From assembly GCA_023404705.1 (NCBI GenBank), contig JAEYAU010000005.1, positions 1 to 14,977 on the forward strand: DNA of 14,977 nucleotides. Direction: 5' to 3'. The position numbers and the translations under genes are program-made. The stretch is from Pseudomonadota bacterium (lineage in GTDB: Bacteria; Pseudomonadota; Alphaproteobacteria; Rhizobiales; Xanthobacteraceae). Positions 1-5,024 of the stretch are shown here, piece after piece. Position 1 is the stretch's first letter. The number at the start of each line of letters is the position of its first letter. The notes below the pieces were generated by a model. That model was not told where the DNA came from. It did not search any database and saw only the letters and a program-made list of their open reading frames with translations.

Positions 1-1
1 G

Positions 2-946
2 AATTCGGGCGAGCCCGCCACGCCCACGGTCGTTCCGCCGACCGCGCCGCGGCAGACGAACCTGCTTCCGTCCGGCGAGATGACGCCGCCGCCCGCCGGC
101 CTGATCGTGCCGACCACGCCGGAGCCCATGAATCCCGCGCCGAGCGCCACGCCGCCGGCCGACGTCACGGGCTCGATCACGCGCCCGCAGAACACCGCCG
201 CGCTCGCGCCGCAGACGCCCGAGCCGCGCCAGAACCCGGCGCTGCAGCTGCCCGCCTCCATCGGCGGCGCAGCGCTGCGCAACGCGGCGCTCGCCGGCGA
301 CCCGACGGCCGAATACGAGATCGGTGTGCGCTTCAGCGAAGGTCGCGGCGTGCCGGCCAATCTCGAGGAGGCCGCTCGCTGGTTCGAGCGCGCCGCCAAC
401 CAGGGGATCATCCCGGCGCAATACCGCCTCGGCAGCATCTACGAGAAGGGCCAGGGCGTGAAGAAGAGCCTCGAGACCGCGCGCCGGCTCTATCAGGCCG
501 CGGCCGAGAAGGGCAACGCCAAGGCGATGCACAACATCGCGGTGCTGTTCGCCGAAGGCGCCGAAGGTAAGCCCGATTATCGCGCAGCCGCGCAGTGGTT
601 CACTCGAGCCGCGGCCCACGGCGTCGCGGATAGCCAGTACAATCTCGGCATCCTCTATGCGCGCGGCATCGGCGTGGAGCAGAACCTCGCCGAGTCCTAC
701 AAGTGGTTCTCGCTCGCCGCCGCCCAGGGCGACCAGGACGCCGGCAAGAAGCGCGAGGACGTCGCCACGCGGCTCGACAAGCAGGCGCTGGTCGCGGCCA
801 AGCTCGCGGTGCAGACCTGGGCCGCCGAGACGCCGCCCGCCGAGGCCATGACGGTCGCGGCCCCAGCCGGCGGCTGGGACAAGGCCGACACGCAGCCGAA
901 GGCGAAACCCTCCGCGACCGCGAAGCCCAAGGCGAAGGCGTCGTAA
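2..946 (+). CDS. Sel1-repeat protein, C-terminal part (PodJ-like), 5' truncated by window edge
   Basis: The frame is open from base 2 with no stop, so this is the last 314 residues of a longer protein; the first ATG (base 80) is not taken as the true start. Visible residues 1-95 are a Pro/Ala/Thr-rich linker. Residues about 100-244 carry four consecutive Sel1-type TPR repeats, recognisable by the recurring A-x-x-x-L-G-x-x-Y/F-x-x-G-x-G-V and A-x-x-W/Y-F/Y-x-x-A-A-x-x-G patterns. A Lys/Ala/Pro-rich tail ends the protein. Sel1 repeats form protein-binding solenoids. In Hyphomicrobiales this layout (long N-terminal part, Pro-rich linker, terminal Sel1 repeats, tail with an APAGGWD-like segment) matches large PodJ-type polarity or localisation factors. 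The PodJ assignment is an inference, because the coiled-coil and membrane parts lie outside the window. A generic Sel1-repeat protein is the fallback. Confidence 0.8.
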   Translation, partial: NSGEPATPTVVPPTAPRQTNLLPSGEMTPPPAGLIVPTTPEPMNPAPSATPPADVTGSITRPQNTAALAPQTPEPRQNPALQLPASIGGAALRNAALAGDPTAEYEIGVRFSEGRGVPANLEEAARWFERAANQGIIPAQYRLGSIYEKGQGVKKSLETARRLYQAAAEKGNAKAMHNIAVLFAEGAEGKPDYRAAAQWFTRAAAHGVADSQYNLGILYARGIGVEQNLAESYKWFSLAAAQGDQDAGKKREDVATRLDKQALVAAKLAVQTWAAETPPAEAMTVAAPAGGWDKADTQPKAKPSATAKPKAKAS

Positions 947-1258
947 GTCAGGGCAACATGCGACGCTTGCGCTGCGCTCCGCCCGGATGACGCCGCGAGA
1001 GGTCGCGGCCCCGACTCGCGCTCGGCGCTTTATTCCCCGCCGCGATTAACCCTAATTGTCGCATCGCCGACGCATGCCGCTGCGCCGTCATCCTGGCGAC
1101 GCATTTGCGAGGCGGTCTGCGGGGAGACGGTTCACCAAGAACGGTGAGATCGCGGTACGCGGCGCACATCTCTTGTGCCCGGCCGGCGGAGAATCTGTTT
1201 AAGGTGCGGCCGTCTCCGACGCCGCTCCCGGAGGTCCCTCGAACCGGCACGACGCCCC
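947..1258. other. 312-bp intergenic region without a credible gene
   Basis: No reading frame here has the codon pattern of its neighbours. The region holds a hairpin at 992-1009, an inverted pair of 8-mers (GGATGACG at 985-992 and CGTCATCC at 1086-1093), and a short AT-richer patch around 1040-1060. The 8-mers and the imperfect copies of a GCGACGC..TTGCG string near 961 and 1095 suggest a decayed intergenic palindromic repeat. A promoter for the permease gene should lie here, but I could not identify convincing -35/-10 boxes. Confidence 0.4.
992..1009 (+). terminator. Hairpin downstream of the Sel1 gene, possible terminator
   Basis: A perfect 7-bp stem, GCCGCGA/TCGCGGC, encloses a GAGG loop 45 bases after the Sel1 stop codon. 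There is no T-run directly after it, so it is not a classical intrinsic terminator. It may stop transcription weakly, protect the 3' end, or be part of a degraded repeat. Confidence 0.3.
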
Positions 1259-2185
1259 GTGCAGATCTATCTCCCGATCGCCGAGATTCCAGTCAATGTC
1301 TTCCTCGTCCTCTTCATGGGGATCGCGGTCGGATTCATCTCGGGCATGTTCGGCATCGGCGGCGGCTTCCTGATGACGCCGCTTCTGATCTTCATCGGCA
1401 TCTCGCCGGCGGTCGCGGTCGCGAGCGTGGCGAGCCACATCGCGGCTTCCTCGTTCTCGGGCGTGATCTCCTATTGGCGGCGGCGCGCGCTCGACCTCGC
1501 GCTCGCCTTGATGCTGCTCGCCGGCGGCATCATCGGCACTCTCGCGGGCGTCTGGCTGTTCTCGCTGCTGCGCGCGCTCGGCCAGCTCGACTTGATGATC
1601 GGCCTCTCCTACGTGCTGCTGCTCGGGGCGGTCGGCACCATGATGATCGTCGAGAGCACGCGGGCGATCCTGCGCGCGCGTAAGGGCCGGCCCGTGGAGA
1701 TCCGCCGGCCCGGCAGCCACACCTGGGTGCACGGGCTCCCCTTCAAGCTGCGCTTCAAGACCTCGCGGATCTATGTCTCGGTGATCCCGGTCTGGGCAAT
1801 CGGCTTCGGCATCGGCTTCATCGGTGCCATCATGGGCATCGGCGGCGGCTTCCTCTTGGTGCCGGCGCTGATCTACATCATGCGCGTGCCCACCGGCGTG
1901 GTGGTCGGAACCTCGATGGTGCTGACGCTCGTCACCATGGCTTCGGCCACCGTGATGCACGCGGTCTCGAACCATCTGGTCGACGCGGTGCTCGCGCTCA
2001 TCCTCATGCTCGGCGGCGTGGTCGGCGCGCAGTTCGGTGCGCGCGCGGGGCAGCGCATCCGCGGCGAGCGGCTGCGGCTTCTGTTGGGACTGCTGGTGCT
2101 CGCGGTCGGCCTGCGCTTCGCCTTCGACCTCGTGATCCGGCCGAACGACATCTTCACGGTGCGTGTCATCGAGAAAGCCGAATGA
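1259..2185 (+). CDS. TSUP family permease (TauE/SafE-type anion exporter)
   Basis: A 308-residue polytopic inner-membrane protein of the TauE/SafE (TSUP, formerly DUF81) family, whose characterised members move sulfite, sulfonates or other organic anions. The family's two-fold internal repeat is visible: GMFGIGGGFLMTP at residues 29-41 and AIMGIGGGFLLVP at 190-202, each at the start of a hydrophobic half. A basic loop at about 137-170 separates the halves. The length is normal. The GTG at 1259 is chosen because the protein then begins MQIYLPIAE, directly before the first membrane helix; an upstream in-frame start (1175) would add 28 Arg-rich residues of non-coding character. A GGAGG at 1230-1234 is too distant to be a normal ribosome site. 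The stop overlaps the next gene's start (ATGA), so the two are coupled. The substrate cannot be read from the sequence. Confidence 0.88.
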   Translation: MQIYLPIAEIPVNVFLVLFMGIAVGFISGMFGIGGGFLMTPLLIFIGISPAVAVASVASHIAASSFSGVISYWRRRALDLALALMLLAGGIIGTLAGVWLFSLLRALGQLDLMIGLSYVLLLGAVGTMMIVESTRAILRARKGRPVEIRRPGSHTWVHGLPFKLRFKTSRIYVSVIPVWAIGFGIGFIGAIMGIGGGFLLVPALIYIMRVPTGVVVGTSMVLTLVTMASATVMHAVSNHLVDAVLALILMLGGVVGAQFGARAGQRIRGERLRLLLGLLVLAVGLRFAFDLVIRPNDIFTVRVIEKAE

Positions 2186-2964
2186 GCAGGCGCGCGACAC
2201 TCGTGCTGACGATCGGGCTCGCGCTGGCGGGCGTGGCCGGGCCTGCGCGCGCGGAATCGCTCGTCACCTCGCTCTCGACCCATTACGTGCGCATCACGGC
2301 GAACTTCACGGGCGCCGACCTCGTCCTGTTCGGCTCGGTCGAGCGCGACGCGCGCACGGTGGCGCGGCGCGGCGGCTACGACATCATCGTGACGGTGACG
2401 GGCCCGCGGCAGACCTTCGTGACGCGGCGCAAGGAGCGCGTGTTCGGCATCTGGATGAACGTGGAGTCGCGCACCTTCGTGGACGCGCCCTCCTATCTGG
2501 CGGTGCTGTCGAACCGACCGATCACCGAGGTGACCAGCGAGCTCACGCTGCGCCGGCTGCAGAGCGGCCTCGACCAGCTGCTGCTGCCGCAGGAGGTCTC
2601 GGGCGACATCGGCGACGTCAGCCGCGACGACCCGTTGCGCGCGGCGTTCCTGCGCACCAAGCGCAACGAAGGGCTCTACCGCGAGGCGCCGGACTCCGTG
2701 ACTTTCCTCACCCCCACGCTGTTCCGCAGCGCCATCCCGCTGCCCGACAACGTGCCGACCGGCGTCTACGAGGTGGACGTGAAGCTGTTCGCCGACGGCG
2801 CCCTGCTGGCGCGCCAGACCTCGGCGCTCGAAGTGGTCAAGTCGGGTTTCGAGCAGTTCGTCGCCACCGCGGCACGCGACTACGGCTTCTTCTACGGCCT
2901 CGCGACTGCGCTCATGGCGCTGGGCACGGGCTGGCTGGCGTCGATCGTGTTCCGGCGGGACTGA
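2182..2964 (+). CDS. TIGR02186 family protein, membrane-anchored periplasmic
   Basis: A 260-residue protein. Residues 1-24 are a signal peptide ending in A-R-A, followed by a soluble periplasmic region of about 205 residues. A C-terminal membrane helix (about 233-255, from YGFFYGLATALMALG) has an Arg-Arg-Asp cytoplasmic end. Sequence and length match the uncharacterised alphaproteobacterial TIGR02186 family, whose members typically read LSTHYVRITANFTGADLVLFG just after the signal peptide, as here. The gene begins inside the stop codon of the TSUP permease (ATGA), so the two products are made together and may act as a permease plus accessory subunit; this follows from gene order, not biochemistry. 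The ATG start gives a complete signal peptide. The gene ends only 3 bases before the stop of the opposing antitoxin gene. Confidence 0.82.
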   Translation: MSRRATLVLTIGLALAGVAGPARAESLVTSLSTHYVRITANFTGADLVLFGSVERDARTVARRGGYDIIVTVTGPRQTFVTRRKERVFGIWMNVESRTFVDAPSYLAVLSNRPITEVTSELTLRRLQSGLDQLLLPQEVSGDIGDVSRDDPLRAAFLRTKRNEGLYREAPDSVTFLTPTLFRSAIPLPDNVPTGVYEVDVKLFADGALLARQTSALEVVKSGFEQFVATAARDYGFFYGLATALMALGTGWLASIVFRRD

Positions 2965-2967
2965 GGA

Positions 2968-3186
2968 TCAGTACAAGCGCCCTCGTTCAGTCTTGTAATC
3001 GAACGAGGGATCCCATTCGAACCTCCCGAATAGATCGAGAAGCCGCTTCTGCTGCCTGCGCATGATGAATTCCTGTAAGGCTTTGGTCGCGGCGGCGCTC
3101 TTCGTGCGCTCTCCGCTCAGTTCCATGGCGCACCTAACTAGGTCGGCATCGACGGAAATTCTTGCTGCCCTGTGCCTTGTCCGCAT
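2968..3186 (-). CDS. VapB-type (DUF2191) antitoxin, no toxin partner
   Basis: A 72-residue protein resembling the short VapB antitoxin family (PF09957/DUF2191). It has an N-terminal M-R-T...I-S-V-D-A-D-L-V strand and helix, then A-M-E-L-S-G...T-K-S-A-A-A-T-K-A-L-Q-E-F (residues about 20-40), a basic R-R-Q-Q-K-R-L-L-D-L-F-G stretch, and a toxin-binding-like tail F-E-W-D-P-S-F-D-Y-K. In working systems such proteins bind their own promoter and neutralise a PIN-domain VapC RNase encoded just downstream. Here the downstream side is occupied by the end of the TIGR02186 gene, 3 bases away, so no vapC exists. By hand count the gene is about 57% G+C, against roughly 70% in the flanking genes, and codon use is less GC3-biased. 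That points to acquisition followed by loss of the toxin. Residues 3-9 (TRHRAAR) are atypical for the family. Confidence 0.68.
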   Translation of the reverse strand: MRTRHRAARISVDADLVRCAMELSGERTKSAAATKALQEFIMRRQQKRLLDLFGRFEWDPSFDYKTERGRLY

Positions 3187-3204
3187 TGTCGTAACTCGCG
3201 AGGT

Positions 3205-3219
3205 ATTCGGACTTCGAAT
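3205..3219. promoter_or_regulatory. Inverted repeat upstream of the antitoxin gene (possible operator)
   Basis: ATTCG-N5-CGAAT, a 5-bp dyad, lies 19 bases upstream of the antitoxin start. A TAGGAT -10-like hexamer sits next to it on the minus strand (3218-3223). VapB proteins usually bind such dyads at their own promoters, but the arms are short and could arise by chance. Confidence 0.25.
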
Positions 3220-3250
3220 CCTATCTCATGACGCTAGTGCCGTCTCGATC

Positions 3251-4000
3251 TCACGGCATCTTCGGCACAAGCCGCGTATCGATCGCCTCGACGGTGCGCT
3301 CGAGCGCCTTTGTCCATTGGCGTGACGGCATGACACTCGGCGTGAAGAACTGAAAGACGTGCACCGTGGGCGTGAGGCGCAGGCGCGCCGACATCAGCGG
3401 GCCGATCTTGGCGTAGTCGGCGCTCTCGAGCGCGCTGCCGAGGGGATTGCGGAAAGCGATCGGCTGGGGCGCGCCGCGGAGACGGAGGGACTCGCGCGGC
3501 ACGAAGTAGAGATCGGTGATCGCGGGGCGCGCGCCGGCGCGCGGCTTCTGGAACACGCGGAAGGCCGCGAAGTCGTCGTCGCGCCAGGCGAAGGGCCCCT
3601 CCTTGAAGGAGCCGGCCTCGCGCTGGAAGCGCTCGTGCGTGGTCTCGCGCTCGGGCAGCGCCTGCGGATCATCGGGCGGACGGACCCGCAGCACGCCGAC
3701 ATTCGGCATCATGGCGCGGTCCGCGGTCTCGACGCTGAGGTCGAGCTGATCCTTGAAGGTGCCCTGCCGCACGCTGGTGCACTGGCACGCGCCCTTCGGG
3801 ATGAAGTTGATCGCCTCGGTCCGGTCGGCCGCGTAGACGCGGAAGCTGTGGTCGCCGAGATCGAAATCGGTGCACACCGGCACGCGGCACTTGCCGGAAC
3901 GGACGACTTCCGGCGCGGGCTCCACGGGTTCCGGCGACTGCGCACGCGCAGGGCCTGCGAGCAACAGGAATGCGATCAGGACAATCAGGGGTTTCGGCAT
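3251..4000 (-). CDS. Exported four-cysteine protein of unknown function
   Basis: A 249-residue protein that I do not recognise as a named family. Residues 1-20 form a clear signal peptide (MPKPLIVLIAFLLLAGPARA, cleaved before Gln21), followed by a Pro/Glu-rich linker. The mature N-terminal part holds all four cysteines as C38-x4-C43 and C72-x-C74, separated by an Asp/Phe-rich stretch. That spacing could make two disulfides or a metal site. The rest (about 75-249) is mixed alpha/beta in appearance with no second membrane segment, so the product is probably periplasmic. The start at 4000 is supported by the complete signal peptide and by a promoter directly upstream that would place transcription initiation at or next to the ATG. 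The gene is single, between the orphan antitoxin and a small unknown gene. Base composition is like the bulk of the window. Confidence 0.75.
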   Translation of the reverse strand: MPKPLIVLIAFLLLAGPARAQSPEPVEPAPEVVRSGKCRVPVCTDFDLGDHSFRVYAADRTEAINFIPKGACQCTSVRQGTFKDQLDLSVETADRAMMPNVGVLRVRPPDDPQALPERETTHERFQREAGSFKEGPFAWRDDDFAAFRVFQKPRAGARPAITDLYFVPRESLRLRGAPQPIAFRNPLGSALESADYAKIGPLMSARLRLTPTVHVFQFFTPSVMPSRQWTKALERTVEAIDTRLVPKMP

Positions 4001-4005
4001 GCCCC

Positions 4006-4034
4006 ATTGTAGGGGCGCGGCTGCGGGTGAGCCA
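4006..4034 (-). promoter_or_regulatory. Candidate promoter for the exported four-Cys gene, giving a leaderless mRNA
   Basis: On the minus strand, TGGCTC (4034-4029) and TACAAT (4011-4006) are separated by exactly 17 bases. TACAAT matches the sigma-70 -10 consensus at 5 of 6 positions. The ATG (4000-3998) follows only 5 bases after the -10 box, so the transcript would start at or next to the start codon. GCCCC and GGGGC flank the -10 box as a 5-bp inverted repeat (4001-4016), which could also be an operator. Confidence 0.5.
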
Positions 4035-4039
4035 CCCGC
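4023..4039 (-). terminator. Hairpin after the small gene at 4047-4202, possible terminator
   Basis: A perfect 7-bp stem, GCGGGTG/CACCCGC, encloses a 3-base loop and starts 7 bases beyond the stop codon of the small minus-strand gene. It lacks a following T-run. It overlaps the -35 region proposed for the next gene, so it could end one transcript while the promoter starts the next. Confidence 0.35.
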
Positions 4040-4046
4040 CGCGACT

Positions 4047-4202
4047 TCAGGCGCTGCGTTCCAGGTCGGCGAGCGTGGCCGCCAATTGGCGCCAGCGGCG
4101 GGCGAGCGCCGTGTAGGTGGACTTCAGCTCGGCGTCCCGCGCGGCCTTGGCGAGGAGGTCGCTGACCTGCGCCCGGATCCTGAAATCTTTGGTCTTGTCC
4201 AT
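4047..4202 (-). CDS. Small hypothetical protein, helical, cytosolic
   Basis: A 51-residue protein beginning MDKTKDFRIRAQVSDLLAKA. It is rich in Ala, Arg, Leu and Lys and predicted entirely helical, with no signal peptide or membrane segment. It resembles the many short unnamed Hyphomicrobiales proteins that begin M-D/S-K-x-x-x-F-R-x-R-A-x-x and end with a W-R-x-L-A helix (here RRWRQLAATLADLE). No function is known to me. An upstream in-frame ATG (4232) would add ten residues (MRRFAFTREP), but the shorter start fits the pattern of similar proteins better. Neither start has a strong ribosome site. A hairpin follows the stop. Confidence 0.55.
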   Translation of the reverse strand: MDKTKDFRIRAQVSDLLAKAARDAELKSTYTALARRWRQLAATLADLERSA

Positions 4203-4304
4203 CGGCTCACGCGTGAATGCGAACCGACGCACCGAACCATCAATTTGAGAATCGCGAAATCCGTATCAGAACCTAGCCATATTCCGACACCGGAGCAGCG
4301 CCGC

Positions 4305-5024
4305 TCAATCCGGCAAGCAGCGCGAACCCGGCACCGCGTAGAGGCGTTGCTCGCCGAGCATGTGCGCCGTGAAGCGGCGGCCCTTGAACAGGCCCGCGAA
4401 AGCCTGATGGCGCACGTTGAGACCGCCCGTATAGGCGCCGAAGGCCGGCATCACGATGCGCTTCGCGTCGGCCGCGAAGCAGCGGCGGCTCACGGCCCGG
4501 CTGCGCTGCACGATGCAGGCGATCGGGTGCAGATGGCCCGCAATCTCGTTCTCGGCCGGGTCCTGCTGCGGCTCGTGGCGGAAGGTGAGATCGCGCAGAC
4601 AGAGGATCTGGGTGAAGTGGCCGCCGACGCCGGCGGGCGGCGCGGGATCGTGATTGCCCGCGATCCAGAACCATTCCCGGCCGCGCTGGAGCACGGTCAG
4701 CGACTCGCGGTCGTCCGCCGCAATGCGCGCGGGCCCGCCTCCGTCATGGAAGCTGTCGCCGAGCGCGACCACCACGCGCGGCGCGTAGCGCATGATCAGG
4801 CGGGCGAGCCGCGCCAGCGTAGCCGCCGTGTCGTAGGGAGGCAGCAGGATGCCGCGCGCCGCATAGGCCGAGCCCTTCTCGAGGTGCAGGTCGGCGACCG
4901 CGAGCAGGCCTTCGTCGGGCCAATAGAGCACGCCCGCGGGATCCGCCATGAGCGCCGATGCGCCGACGCGAATCTCGGCGCCCTGCGCGTCAGGCGCGCA
5001 AGCCGACATGATGCTCGACCTCAC
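4305..5024 (-). CDS. pdeM: Ligase-associated DNA damage response endonuclease PdeM (metallophosphoesterase)
   Basis: A 239-residue binuclear metallophosphoesterase of the DNA-ligase-associated type (TIGR04123; called MPE in Pseudomonas putida, where it is a Mn-dependent single-strand DNA endonuclease). All metal-ligand motifs are present: D45-L-H47 within DLHLEKG, G89-D90-S-F-H93, G123-N-H-D126, H150, and G163-H-L-H166-P. The Gly-Asn-His-Asp and Gly-His-x-His signatures place it firmly in the superfamily. The start is taken as the GTG at 5024, which overlaps the helicase stop codon as GTGA; the ATG at 5009 (MSACAPDAQ) is a real alternative. It is the second gene of a minus-strand pair with the helicase, and with the divergent exonuclease and ligase it completes the four-gene repair set. 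Its likely role is nicking or trimming DNA before resealing. Confidence 0.92.
   Translation of the reverse strand: MRSSIMSACAPDAQGAEIRVGASALMADPAGVLYWPDEGLLAVADLHLEKGSAYAARGILLPPYDTAATLARLARLIMRYAPRVVVALGDSFHDGGGPARIAADDRESLTVLQRGREWFWIAGNHDPAPPAGVGGHFTQILCLRDLTFRHEPQQDPAENEIAGHLHPIACIVQRSRAVSRRCFAADAKRIVMPAFGAYTGGLNVRHQAFAGLFKGRRFTAHMLGEQRLYAVPGSRCLPD

Noticed and set aside
1043..1060. TTAACCCTAATTGTC as a CtrA site
   Set aside because: The CtrA box needs TTAA-N7-TTAA. The second half-site is absent here, and likewise at the TTAACC near 10454.
1199..2200. A 333-codon minus-strand frame opposite the TSUP permease
   Set aside because: The product is almost only Asp, Glu, His, Arg, Gln and Ala, the mirror of hydrophobic codons on the other strand. 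The permease motifs on the plus strand are decisive.
3062..3325. A plus-strand frame of 87 codons over the antitoxin region
   Set aside because: It overlaps the VapB-like gene and the end of the exported protein gene on the other strand, with no ribosome site and no domain.
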